A DNA stretch of 64,000 bases. Origin: Roseiarcus sp963759955 (GTDB taxonomy: Bacteria > Pseudomonadota > Alphaproteobacteria > Rhizobiales > Beijerinckiaceae). Shown here in pieces: positions 9,839-17,922 of this stretch (positions are counted from its first letter, which is position 1; every line of letters begins with the position of its first letter). The position numbers and the translations under genes were made by a program. The stretch lies in the NCBI GenBank assembly GCA_963759955.1, contig CAVXCA010000065.1:62001-126000 (forward strand). The letters run 5' to 3'. The notes below the pieces were generated by a model. That model did no database searches. It saw only the letters and a program-made list of their open reading frames with translations, and had not been told where the DNA came from.

Positions 9839-10614
9839 GCGCGCCGCGGATACTCGAAGTCGCCGAACTCGATCTGCGCTACGAGGCGCGGCCATGGCGC
9901 TTCGCCGAGGTCGAGGCGGCCAAAATCGCCGCGCATTGGCGCGCGCGCCTTGCCGCCCAGCCGCGCCTCTACAACGGCCGCGTGCTGCTGCTCGGCCGCC
10001 ACGCGCTGGAGACGCGCGCCGACGGCGCCGAGGTCTTGCGCGGCGACTTTTTCGAGACCGATTACGCCGCCTTCCTCGCCTGGAAGGATTTCGGCTTCCC
10101 CGACGCCGAGGTCTGCAACGCCTTCTCGATGGCGGCGCTGGTCGGCGAGGACGGCGCCTTCCTGCTCGGAGAGATGGCCGCGCACACCGCCAACGCCGGC
10201 GCGATCTATTTTCCCGCCGGCACGCCCGACCCGAAAGACGTCTTCGCCGGCCGCGTCGATCTCGAGCGAAGCGCGACGCGCGAACTCCTCGAGGAAACCG
10301 GCGTCGGCGCCCATGAAGTCGCCTATGGGCCGTCGTGGACCGTCGTCTATGACCCGCCGCGCATCGCCTGCATGAAGACCATGCGCGCCGCCGCGCCCGC
10401 GGCGGCGATCAAGGCGCGCGTCGACGCGTTCCTTGCCGACGATCCCGACGCCGAGCTCGCCGCGATGCAAATCGTGCGCGGCCCCGCGGACATCGACGCC
10501 GAGCGCATGCCGCGCTTCGTCGTCGATTTCCTGCACAACGCCTTCGCGCGGCGCGGGCCCGACGACGTCTTCATCTCATTCGACGCTCTGCGCTATCCCG
10601 TATCATTCCCGTGA
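9835..10614 (+). CDS. NUDIX hydrolase
   Basis: A 259-residue protein with a Nudix-like core near residue 150: FPAGTPDPKDVFAG followed by ATRELLEETGVG, the REx2EExGx part of the Nudix box that binds metal and cleaves nucleoside diphosphate-X bonds. The glutamate eight residues before the RE pair is a valine by simple alignment, so the box is not fully canonical. The GTG start overlaps the PhzF stop by 4 bp, with homology from the first residues (ILEVAELDLRYEARPW). The large N-terminal region has no recognisable motif. Substrate unknown. Confidence 0.8.
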   Translation: MSAPRILEVAELDLRYEARPWRFAEVEAAKIAAHWRARLAAQPRLYNGRVLLLGRHALETRADGAEVLRGDFFETDYAAFLAWKDFGFPDAEVCNAFSMAALVGEDGAFLLGEMAAHTANAGAIYFPAGTPDPKDVFAGRVDLERSATRELLEETGVGAHEVAYGPSWTVVYDPPRIACMKTMRAAAPAAAIKARVDAFLADDPDAELAAMQIVRGPADIDAERMPRFVVDFLHNAFARRGPDDVFISFDALRYPVSFP

Positions 10615-10797
10615 AAGCGACGACGCCGGGCGTCCGGCGCCCTGAACGCGCGCTGACCCGCTTACGCAGAAGTGAATAAATTGTTTTACTTACGCGCTTA
10701 ACCCGGCCGAAACAAACTGCCTGTAGAGGAGCAACGTTCCCAACTGCGTCATGAACGACGCGCCAGAGAAGTCGATCCTCGGACCGGAGTCATACTC

Positions 10798-10962
10798 ATG
10801 GTTAAGTCTGTCAACTCGTTCCTCGCCGATCAATCCGGCGCGACGGCAATCGAATACGCACTGATTGCTTCGTTGATCGCCGTCTTCCTCATCGGTGCCT
10901 TGTCCGCTCTTGGCACCCGCATCAGCGGCGAGTTCTCCGAAGTCAGCAGCGCCCTCCAGTAA
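10798..10962 (+). CDS. Flp/Fap family type IVb pilin
   Basis: A 54-residue small pilin. After a short leader (MVKSVNSFLADQSG) comes the prepilin peptidase site G|ATAIEYALIASLIAV, with glutamate at +5 of the mature protein, then a single hydrophobic helix and a short serine/glutamate-rich tail ending SSALQ. This is the classic Flp pilin pattern used for tight adherence. GGAG lies 9 bp before the ATG. No tad/cpa assembly genes are in the window, so this copy is an orphan that must rely on genes elsewhere. A strong terminator follows directly. Confidence 0.9.
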   Translation: MVKSVNSFLADQSGATAIEYALIASLIAVFLIGALSALGTRISGEFSEVSSALQ

Positions 10963-10992
10963 CGCGAACAGCCTGCACGGACCTTTCCAAGG

Positions 10993-11033
10993 CGCCGGCG
11001 AGCCGCCTCCTCTTTCGCCGGCGACTTTTTTTT
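10993..11033 (+). terminator. Rho-independent terminator of the Flp pilin gene
   Basis: A perfect 9-bp stem (cgccggcga / tcgccggcg, 10993-11001 and 11015-11023) encloses a 13-nt loop and is followed by a run of eight T at 11026-11033. It starts 30 bp after the pilin stop. Confidence 0.85.
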
Positions 11034-11174
11034 CGCCCTTTCCGCGGCACGGCCGACACGCCCTGGTCGAAGCGAGGACCCGCAAGCCGACGGAAAGCGG
11101 CTTCGCCGCATGGACGCCGGGAACGGTCCCCGGATCAAGTCCCGGCACGGCGGTTTGCAGCTCGCCGATCGGCG

Positions 11175-11528
11175 TCACAGGTCGGTGGGATAGCCGTGGC
11201 GCTTCCGCGAGGCGAGGATCGTCGCGCGCGCCTCGGCGTCGTGGCCTTGCGAGCACTGCGTCTCGGCCGCCGCGATTTCCTTCTTGATCTGATTGTAGAC
11301 GGATTGCGCGACGTTGCCCATCGCGAGGTCGTTGTCCTGAACCGCGCGGTAGCGCGCGATGTCGCCCGCGCAGCCTTCGCCCGACGGCATCTTGAAGTTC
11401 GGCGGCGTCACGTCGGTCGAAGCGAACTCGGGCGCGGGCGCGGGCGCGGCGGCCTGCGGCGCAGGCGCCGAGGAATTGCAAGCCGCGAGGGCGAGCGCGG
11501 CGAAGGCGGTCAACACAAAGGGTTTCAT
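11175..11528 (-). CDS. Small lipoprotein of unknown function
   Basis: A 117-residue protein with a lipoprotein signal: MKPFVLTAFAALALAAC, lipobox LAAC with the acylated cysteine at residue 17. A proline/alanine linker (SAPAPQAAAPAPAP) follows and then a small domain with two further cysteines (GEGCAGDIARY and ETQCSQGHDAEA), possibly a disulfide. I recognise no family. GGAGAG lies before ATG 11528; an in-frame upstream ATG would hide the signal. Expected to be anchored in the cell envelope. Confidence 0.75.
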   Translation of the reverse strand: MKPFVLTAFAALALAACNSSAPAPQAAAPAPAPEFASTDVTPPNFKMPSGEGCAGDIARYRAVQDNDLAMGNVAQSVYNQIKKEIAAAETQCSQGHDAEARATILASRKRHGYPTDL

Positions 11529-11680
11529 CGAATCTCTCCGGACGAACGCATGGGCGTAGCTGAGACTGACCAAAGCGCGGCGCGCGTCAAGGGCGAAGCG
11601 TGACGAGGACGCGAAGCCGGCGACGCGGTCGCAGCCCGATCGCGTCGACGCGTTGCGGCGCCGCCGCCGTCATACGCGCA

Positions 11681-12418
11681 TCAATGCGGCGATGGCGTTG
11701 CCTCGCGAGAGCGTTGCGGCCCGAGCAGCCAGGCGAACGCGCCGCGAACGAACGCGGCGCCGTCGACCCTCGCCGGTTCGCCGTGAGCGATCAGCACGCG
11801 TTCGATCGGCCAAGCGAGAATGCGTCCCAGCGCCCGGCGCGCGGCGCGGCGATTGACGAAGCTGGCGCGCCATTCTCGCGGCGCGCCGGGATTGGGCGCG
11901 ACGATCCCGTCGAGACGCGCGAGAAGGCCGCGCCAGCCTTTGAACCAGTCGCGCGGCAGGTTCTCGATCAGGTCGGCGAAGATCGCAGTTCGGCTGCCGC
12001 GATGGAAGAAAACCGCTTCGGTCATTATGAAACTGCCGCTGACGAGAACCTGATCGATGTCCGCCGCCCAGATCGGATCGGGCGCATCGCCCAAGTCGGC
12101 GTCGAAGGCGAGATCCGTTCGGCGCCTTCGCAGGCCCGGCGAGGCGAAGAGGCGCGCTTCGGGATAGGCGGCCTTCCATTCTCCGAGAAAAAGGTGGTGC
12201 AGCAAATTGGGCGAGACGAGGCAGCGAACCGGTCCCAGCGCATCGACCTCGCGCCTCAGCGCCGGGGAAAGCGCGACGGGCGACCACACGAACAGGCCGC
12301 CGTCCGACAGTCTGATCACCGCCATGCGGGTCGGATAGGGAAAGCCGGCGACAAATGGCACGACCGGACCTTCCCTGATCCAGACGCCGGGTCCGAATTC
12401 GAGCAACAGCGCGCTCAC
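11681..12418 (-). CDS. DUF4336 domain protein (metallo-beta-lactamase-like)
   Basis: A 245-residue protein resembling DUF4336, a family related to the metallo-beta-lactamase fold. It begins LLLEFGPGVWIREGPVVPF, continues PTRMAVIRLSDGGLFVWSPV and has LVSPNLLHHLFLGEW, which in this family replaces the HxHxDH zinc motif, then a C-terminal IERVLIAHGEPA. The GTG at 12418 is preceded by GGGAGGG 8 bp upstream and matches where homology should begin; an ATG at 12523 is also open. Function unknown. Confidence 0.7.
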   Translation of the reverse strand: MSALLLEFGPGVWIREGPVVPFVAGFPYPTRMAVIRLSDGGLFVWSPVALSPALRREVDALGPVRCLVSPNLLHHLFLGEWKAAYPEARLFASPGLRRRRTDLAFDADLGDAPDPIWAADIDQVLVSGSFIMTEAVFFHRGSRTAIFADLIENLPRDWFKGWRGLLARLDGIVAPNPGAPREWRASFVNRRAARRALGRILAWPIERVLIAHGEPARVDGAAFVRGAFAWLLGPQRSREATPSPH

Positions 12419-12558
12419 TGGCAAACCCTCCCGCCGCAGACTACACCGCCATTCCTGTCGGTTCCGCGAAATCCCCGCGAACGGCGCCGAGGGGCGCACT
12501 TTCGCCGCCGACCTTACGCGCATAATCTGTTCCTCGCCTTGCCGGAGACCGCCAAATC

Positions 12559-13032
12559 ATGAAACCCGCCACCGCCGCCAGCGCGCTGAAAGTCCAAGCC
12601 GCGCTCGGCTCCGACTACCAGGTGCTGGAATTCGACGCCGGCACACGGACCGCCGCGGACGCGGCGGCGGCGATCGGCTGTTCGGCGGCCGAGATCGCCA
12701 AGTCGCTGATCTTCCGCGCCGAGCCTTCGGGGCGCGCGGTGCTCGTCATCGCCTCCGGCGTCAATCGCGTCGACGAGCGCAAGGTCGGCGAAATCGTCGG
12801 CGAAAAGATCGTGCGCGCCGACGCCGATTTCGTGCGCTCGAAAACCGGCTTCGCGATCGGCGGCGTGCCGCCGCTCGGCCACGCCGAGCCGTTGCTGACG
12901 CTGATCGACGAATCGCTGAGCGCGTTCGACGCGATTTGGGCGGCGGCGGGCACGCCCAATGCGGTGTTCCGCCTGACGCCCGCCGATCTCCAGCGCCTGA
13001 CCGGCGGCGCGAAGGCCGCCATCGCGCGCTAG
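12559..13032 (+). CDS. ybaK: YbaK/EbsC family aminoacyl-tRNA deacylase
   Basis: A 157-residue protein of the YbaK/ProX fold, which hydrolyses mischarged aminoacyl-tRNAs (typically Cys-tRNA(Pro)). Visible features are the AEIAKSLIFRA segment with its conserved lysine, VLVIASGVNRVDERKV, and the GFAIGGVPPLGH loop that lines the active site. Length is normal for the free-standing family. Start ATG 12559 with CCGGAGACC upstream. A decayed duplicate of its 3' end lies 1.2 kb downstream (14215-14281). The precise tRNA specificity is not readable. Confidence 0.9.
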   Translation: MKPATAASALKVQAALGSDYQVLEFDAGTRTAADAAAAIGCSAAEIAKSLIFRAEPSGRAVLVIASGVNRVDERKVGEIVGEKIVRADADFVRSKTGFAIGGVPPLGHAEPLLTLIDESLSAFDAIWAAAGTPNAVFRLTPADLQRLTGGAKAAIAR

Positions 13033-13184
13033 AGGCGCCTGAGCGCGAGAAACAGACGATAATCGCGACGGCCCGGTGAAATCCTTGTTAAGGTTTTCAA
13101 GGAATAATCGTCATTGTTTCGTGAATTCCCCGTATTCTCCCGCAACGTTTCGATTCGAGCGAATGCGACGAGAGGATTCGAGAC

Positions 13185-13688
13185 GTGGCCCCTGCCAAAC
13201 GCAATGCATTCGACGAGACGGATATCGTCCAGCAAATCGGCTACGGCGTGCTCGTGCTGGTCACGTTCGCATCGTTGCGCCCGGTGGCGTGGCACGCCAA
13301 CCGTGTCTTGTTTCGTCTGATCGATCTGGCCTTCGCTCCCGAACCGCTGATGGTCGCCGAGCGTCTCCAGCGCGCCTCCGATCCGCGATGGAGCGTGTCG
13401 GTGCTCCTCGTCACGTTGCCGGTGTTTCTCGCCGGATTTTGGATTTTGGCGGCGCGATTGAGACGCGGATCGTCAGCAGTCAGCGGCAAGTTCCTCATAT
13501 TCGTCCTCGCCGCGCTCTTTCTCGACTCGTTCGTGATCCTCGTCACGACGACTTCGATTTTCCTCTTCACAATGATGCTCGACGCGCCGGCCGCGCCCAA
13601 TCTTCTCAAGATTGTGACGACCACGGTGGTGTACGGCGTCCTCCTCGGCTATCTCGTTGGAGAAATGCGACGGACCTCTTGGTCATGA
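13185..13688 (+). CDS. Integral membrane protein of unknown function
   Basis: A 167-residue hydrophobic protein with about four membrane helices: IGYGVLVLVTFASLRPVAW, VSVLLVTLPVFLAGFWILA, FLIFVLAALFLDSFVILV and VVYGVLLGYLVGEM. The GTG start at 13185 has GAGAGGA upstream. The stop overlaps the ATG of the next gene (ATGA), so the two are translated together. I do not recognise the family. Confidence 0.75.
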   Translation: MAPAKRNAFDETDIVQQIGYGVLVLVTFASLRPVAWHANRVLFRLIDLAFAPEPLMVAERLQRASDPRWSVSVLLVTLPVFLAGFWILAARLRRGSSAVSGKFLIFVLAALFLDSFVILVTTTSIFLFTMMLDAPAAPNLLKIVTTTVVYGVLLGYLVGEMRRTSWS

Positions 13689-14167
13689 GCGACGTTCGAA
13701 CCGCATTCGCCTCGTTCGTCGCCGCGGTCGGCGCCATCGCGATCGTTGGCGGAGTCTTGACCACCGAGCCAGCCTGGATCGCTGAGGCGCAAAGAACCGA
13801 TCTGCAACGCCAACTCGATCTCGGCGCGATCGCCAACGCGATCGTATTCTTCGAAAGACGGCACAAGGATTTGCCGTACGATCTCTCCAAGCTCGCGGAG
13901 AGCTTGCCTGACGGCGCCACGCCGCTGGCGCTCGGCGATCCTGAAAGCACACGGCCTTATGACTACGAACGCCTCGATTCGGATCGCTACAAGCTCTGCG
14001 CCGACTTCAAGTTAGCAACGTTGCCGGCGTCAAACACGGCAGAGCTGCCGCCAAGCCGTCGTCCCGTTCCCGCTTGGACCCATGCTGTGGGAACACAATG
14101 CTTTGTTTTCAATAGCCGATCGGGCAATCCCCTTCCCGACCCGCCGCCGGCTGAAGCGAAATTGTAG
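13685..14167 (+). CDS. Membrane-anchored or exported hypothetical protein
   Basis: A 160-residue protein starting with a hydrophobic helix (FVAAVGAIAIVGGVLTT) that could be a signal anchor, followed by a soluble domain with RRHKDLPYDLSKLAESLPDG, a YDYERLDSDRYKLCADF stretch and a second cysteine in GTQCFVF. The pattern of a small beta-rich domain with two cysteines recalls pseudopilin-like or DUF-type partners of membrane proteins, but I cannot name it. Coupled by a 4-bp overlap to the preceding membrane protein gene, which suggests the two products act together. Confidence 0.72.
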   Translation: MSDVRTAFASFVAAVGAIAIVGGVLTTEPAWIAEAQRTDLQRQLDLGAIANAIVFFERRHKDLPYDLSKLAESLPDGATPLALGDPESTRPYDYERLDSDRYKLCADFKLATLPASNTAELPPSRRPVPAWTHAVGTQCFVFNSRSGNPLPDPPPAEAKL

Positions 14168-14535
14168 GATCTCGGCCTGGCCTCGCCCTCTCAGAGCGCG
14201 CGCCGCCCGCGCGGCTGATCGACGAGTCCTCGAGCGCCTTCGAGACGATCTGGGCGGCGGCGGGAACGCCATCGCGCGCTGAAAGAAGCGCATTGCGGCG
14301 TCACTGCGATAAACACCGCCAACATACTGATAAGGACACAATTTCTCTTATCGCGCCAACAATGTCTTTCTGCGATTCAGAAATCGTGATAGGCTGTTTT
14401 CGTCCTGCCGCTCAAGCTTGCCGCTCCGCCTCTGGCCCCGACGGCGCTTCGCGGCCGAAAACAGGACCGAAAACGGCGCCCAAGCCGTTGACATTCCTTA
14501 AGGCAAGACACGGATGCGCTCTTGGCTACGCGTCG
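14168..14535. other. Intergenic region between a convergent hypothetical gene and lpxK
   Basis: About 370 bp without a convincing gene. The left part holds a decayed duplicate of the 3' end of ybaK (14215-14281). The middle (about 14300-14390) is relatively AT-rich (aacatactgataaggacaca and following) and less like coding DNA than its surroundings. I see no tRNA and no clear hairpin terminator for either convergent gene. Confidence 0.5.
14215..14281 (+). pseudogene. Remnant of a ybaK duplicate (3' fragment)
   Basis: The 56 bp at 14215-14270 match 12901-12956 of the intact ybaK gene at 47 of 56 positions by hand alignment, both encoding L-I-D-E-S-x-S-A-F-x-x-I-W-A-A-A-G-T. The copy then jumps directly to the gene's last bases (atcgcgcgct followed by a stop), having lost about 60 bp in between. 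No start or upstream part is present. It is a partial duplication now decaying, not a gene. Confidence 0.7.
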
Positions 14536-15534
14536 TCAGCGCCGTCGCCGCTTCGCCAACGCTTCGCGCAACAGCGCCGCGATCCGTTCGGGCGTCTCGA
14601 AGCGCAGGGTCACAGGCAAGGCGAGGATCGCGTTGCGGTGCTCGGGCGCCAGGCGCACGTAGTCCTTCTCGGTCGTCACCAGCGCCAGGCCGCGCGCCGA
14701 CGCTTCGGCGATCAGCGCTTCGATTTCGCGCGGATCGTAGGCGTGGTGGTCGGCGAAACGGCGGCGGGCCGCGACGCGCGCGCCGAGCGCTTCGAGCGAG
14801 GCGAAGAACTTCTCCGGCCGCGCGATGCCGGCGAAGGCGAACACCGGGCGGCCGACGAGTTTCGCGCCGACGATCGCGTCGGCCTCCAACTCGGCGCGAA
14901 AGATCGGCTTTTGCGGCGCCAGCGCGCGCAACGCGCCGAGCGCCTCGGCCGGCCCGCCGACGACGACCTCGGCTGAAGTGAACGGCAGTTGGCGCGCCGG
15001 CGGCGCGCGCAGCGGCCCGGCGGGAAAGCAAAGGCCGTTGCCGAAGCGCGCCTCGCCGTCGATCACCGCGAAAGTGAAATCCTTGGCGAGCGAAGGGTTC
15101 TGCAACCCGTCGTCGAGCACCAGCGCGCTGGCGCCGCGCGCGATCGCCATGCGCGCCGCCGCGACGCGATCGGCGCCCACGAAGCACGGCGCGACGCGCG
15201 CCAGCAGCAGCGGCTCGTCGCCGACCGCGTGAGCGCCATGGATCGCGGCGTCGACCTCGATCGGTTCGACCCGCGCGGCCCCGCCATAGCCGCGCGAGAG
15301 GAACGCGACGCGCTCGCCTGCGCTTTGCAGCATGCGCGCCACGGCGATCGCGGTCGGCGTCTTGCCTGCGCCGCCGACAACGAAATTGCCGACGCAGACC
15401 ACGGCGGCCCCGACCCGCACGCCGGGCCGCGCCATGCGCCGCGCCGTCGCCAGGCCATAGAGCGCGCCGAGCGGCTGAAGCGCGCGCGCCACGAGGCCCG
15501 GACGCTCGCGCGCCCAAAAGCCGGGGGCGATCAT
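14536..15534 (-). CDS. lpxK: Tetraacyldisaccharide 4'-kinase
   Basis: A 332-residue inner-membrane-associated kinase that adds the 4'-phosphate of lipid A. The N terminus has PGFWARERP and an amphipathic stretch, followed by the unusual LpxK P-loop VGNFVVGGAGKTPT, FLSRGYGG, the DDGLQNP Walker-B-like motif, and TEKDYVRL near the end. Its ATG overlaps the waaA stop codon by 4 bp. It is the last gene of a minus-strand lipid A/Kdo block. Confidence 0.96.
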   Translation of the reverse strand: MIAPGFWARERPGLVARALQPLGALYGLATARRMARPGVRVGAAVVCVGNFVVGGAGKTPTAIAVARMLQSAGERVAFLSRGYGGAARVEPIEVDAAIHGAHAVGDEPLLLARVAPCFVGADRVAAARMAIARGASALVLDDGLQNPSLAKDFTFAVIDGEARFGNGLCFPAGPLRAPPARQLPFTSAEVVVGGPAEALGALRALAPQKPIFRAELEADAIVGAKLVGRPVFAFAGIARPEKFFASLEALGARVAARRRFADHHAYDPREIEALIAEASARGLALVTTEKDYVRLAPEHRNAILALPVTLRFETPERIAALLREALAKRRRR

Positions 15535-16820
15535 GCCGCCGCAGGCGGGTTCGCGGCCGGCAAGTATGGCTCGAGCGCCCGCATCACGCGATCAAGCGCG
15601 CCGCCCTGCGTCTCTACCGCCTTGGCGGCGGCCCGCGCCATCGCCCTCAACCGCGCGGGGTCGGCGAACAGTGCGGCGAGCATCGCCCCGAGCTCATCGG
15701 CGTCGTGCGCCGGCGCCGCGCCGCCCGCCTCGTCGAGCAGCGCGTAGACATCGGCGAAATTGGCGACATGGGGGCCGTGCAGAATGGCGCTGGCGAGCTT
15801 GGCCGGTTCGATCGGGTTCTGCCCACCCTCGCCGACGAACGACTTGCCGACCATCACCACGCCGGCGAGCCGGTAAAACAGGCCTAGCTCGCCCATCGTG
15901 TCGCAGACGTAGATCGCGGTTTCGCGCTCGGGCTTTTCGCCGCGCGAACGCAACGCGCAGTTCAATCCCAGCGCCTGCAACTCAGCGAGGATCGCTTCGC
16001 CGCGCGCGGGATGACGCGGCGCGACCACGGTCAGCGCGTCGGGAAAGGTCTGCGCGACGCGCTGGTGCGCCTCGGCCGCGATCCGTTCTTCGCCCTCGTG
16101 CGTCGAAGCGGCGACCCAGATCTGACGCCCCGAGGTGAGCCCCGCCAGCGCCGCCAGCTCATGCCGGTCGGCAGGCGGCGCCGGCGCGTCGAACTTGAGA
16201 TTGCCGGCGACGCGCACGGCGCTCGCGCCGAGCCCGACGAGCCGCTCGGCGTCGGCTTCGCTCTGCGCCAAGCAAAGGTCGATCTGCGCGAGCAGCGCGG
16301 CAATGAAATCTGGCGCGCGGCGCCAGCGCGCGCAGGATCGCGCGCTCATGCGCGCATTGACCATGACCACCGGCGCGCCGGCGCGGCGCGCTTCCAGGAT
16401 CATGTTCGGCCACAATTCGGATTCGGCGATCAGCGCGAGGTCGGGGCGCCAATGGGTGAAAAAGCGGCGCATGAAGCCCGGCGCGTCGAGCGGCGCGAAT
16501 TGATGCAGCGCCCCTGCCGGCAAGCGCTGCGCGAGCAGCCGCGCCGAGGTGACGGTGCCGGTCGTCATCAGCGCGGCGCGTCCGCTCTGGGTCAGGCGAT
16601 CGACCAGCGGCAATAGCGAAAGCGCCTCGCCGACGCTGGCGCCGTGCAGCCACACCAGCGGCCCCTCGGGGCGCGCGAGGCTGGCGAGGCCGCGCCGCTC
16701 GTCGACGCGCAACGGATCTTCCTTGGCGTTGTTGAGCCGCAGCGACAGCAACGGCCCGCTGAGCGGCGAGACCAGGCGCGTGGCGAGCCGGTAGGCGCTG
16801 AGCGTCAGCGGAAGGCTCAT
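15531..16820 (-). CDS. waaA: 3-deoxy-D-manno-octulosonic acid (Kdo) transferase
   Basis: A 429-residue glycosyltransferase that attaches Kdo to the lipid A precursor at the inner membrane. The N-terminal membrane anchor is SAYRLATRLVSPLSGPLLSL; WLHGASVGEALS, the ESELWPN motif, VAASTHEGEE, and GKSFVGEGGQNPIEPA are the characteristic WaaA segments. ATG 16820 overlaps the stop of the upstream acyltransferase gene (ATGA), and its own stop overlaps the lpxK start, so three genes are translationally coupled. Confidence 0.96.
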   Translation of the reverse strand: MSLPLTLSAYRLATRLVSPLSGPLLSLRLNNAKEDPLRVDERRGLASLARPEGPLVWLHGASVGEALSLLPLVDRLTQSGRAALMTTGTVTSARLLAQRLPAGALHQFAPLDAPGFMRRFFTHWRPDLALIAESELWPNMILEARRAGAPVVMVNARMSARSCARWRRAPDFIAALLAQIDLCLAQSEADAERLVGLGASAVRVAGNLKFDAPAPPADRHELAALAGLTSGRQIWVAASTHEGEERIAAEAHQRVAQTFPDALTVVAPRHPARGEAILAELQALGLNCALRSRGEKPERETAIYVCDTMGELGLFYRLAGVVMVGKSFVGEGGQNPIEPAKLASAILHGPHVANFADVYALLDEAGGAAPAHDADELGAMLAALFADPARLRAMARAAAKAVETQGGALDRVMRALEPYLPAANPPAAA

Positions 16821-17533
16821 GAACGCCTCATTTCGGCGCCGGGATCGCGCGCCCCGACCATCGCATAAGCGCGCGCATGCACCGCGTCGAGTCCCTGTTC
16901 GACCGCCCGGCGCGCGGCCTCCAGCGCCGCCTCGTCGGCGTCCGGCGCGACGTGGATGAGATCGCCGACCACGATCGCGCCGCGCCCGAACGGCTTGCCG
17001 AGGCTCGCGCGATCCCAGGAATTGAAGTCGAAGCGCCGGCTGACCACCACCGCCGTCGGCGCGATCGGCCGTCCGGAAAGGCGCGCCAGCGTGACGACGC
17101 CGAGCTCGGCGACGCGCGCGCGCTTGGCCGCATCGGCGGTCATCGCCACCGAAGCGCCGCTCTCGAGCTGGCGCAGCAGTCCGCGTAGCGCCGTCGCGCC
17201 GCCCTTGCCGCCCTTGCGATTGGCGCGTCCGCCCGAGCCGCGCACCGGCGTCACGCCGAGCCGACGCAGCGCCGCCGCCTGCGCGCCGCCGTCGCCGCTG
17301 CGCGAAATGAGCGCGGCCATGCGCGGAATCGATTTCGGCCAGGCGAACGAGATCATCAAATGTTGCCCATGCCACATCGCCACGATCAGCGGCGTCTCGC
17401 CCGCGATCGCCGCGTCGAGGTCGGCTGGCTCGTGCGCAAAGCGATTGGTGCGCTGAACGAACCGCAAATAGCTCGCGAGCAGGAAGCCGAGCGCCTCCTG
17501 CACGAATTTCGATCGTGCCAGACGTTTGAACAT
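16817..17533 (-). CDS. Lysophospholipid acyltransferase-like protein (DUF374)
   Basis: A 238-residue protein of DUF374, related to LPLAT acyltransferases and found beside waaA and lpxK in many alphaproteobacteria. It shows VAMWHGQHLMISF (the histidine of an H-x-x-x-x-D-like motif), LISRSGDGGAQAAALRRLG, RGSGG and TADAAKRAR, and a short N-terminal hydrophobic segment (VQEALGFLLASYLRFV). ATG 17533 has GAGGGGG upstream. It probably acts on a lipid A or phospholipid intermediate; the acceptor is unproven. Confidence 0.88.
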   Translation of the reverse strand: MFKRLARSKFVQEALGFLLASYLRFVQRTNRFAHEPADLDAAIAGETPLIVAMWHGQHLMISFAWPKSIPRMAALISRSGDGGAQAAALRRLGVTPVRGSGGRANRKGGKGGATALRGLLRQLESGASVAMTADAAKRARVAELGVVTLARLSGRPIAPTAVVVSRRFDFNSWDRASLGKPFGRGAIVVGDLIHVAPDADEAALEAARRAVEQGLDAVHARAYAMVGARDPGAEMRRS

Positions 17534-17540
17534 CGCCCCC

Positions 17541-17804
17541 TCAGGCCGGCTTGCGCATGAGGCCCTTCGGCTCGAGGAGACGATGGAGATGGACGATGAA
17601 ATAGCGCGTCTGGGCGCTGTCGACGGTCGCCTGGGCCTTGGCGCGCCAAGCGCGCTCGGCGCTGTCGTAATCGGCAAAGATGCCGACGACGTCGATCTTG
17701 CTGGGATCGCGGAATTCGTGGCTTTCGATGTCCTTCAATTCGCCGCCGAACACCAGATGCAGCAGCTGCGGGGATTCGTAAGTCGAGGCTTCGTCTTGCG
17801 ACAT
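17541..17804 (-). CDS. DUF4170 domain protein
   Basis: An 87-residue cytoplasmic protein. The core LLHLVFGGELKDIES...DVVGIFADYDSAERAWRAKAQATVDSAQTRYFIVHLHRLL matches the layout of DUF4170, a small family confined largely to alphaproteobacteria and almost always encoded between cysQ and the DUF374/waaA/lpxK genes, as here. Function unknown; conserved position suggests a link to lipid A assembly. AAGGGA lies 11 bp before the ATG. Confidence 0.85.
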   Translation of the reverse strand: MSQDEASTYESPQLLHLVFGGELKDIESHEFRDPSKIDVVGIFADYDSAERAWRAKAQATVDSAQTRYFIVHLHRLLEPKGLMRKPA

Positions 17805-17922
17805 ATCGTCAATTCCCTTGGGGATGCGCGCCGGCGCGGCGTCGGCGCAGGTTCGGCGCCGGGGTTCGCGAGGGCTTTGCCCCGCAAAGACAAAAACGCA
17901 ACCGCCCCCGCGCTTCCCAATT

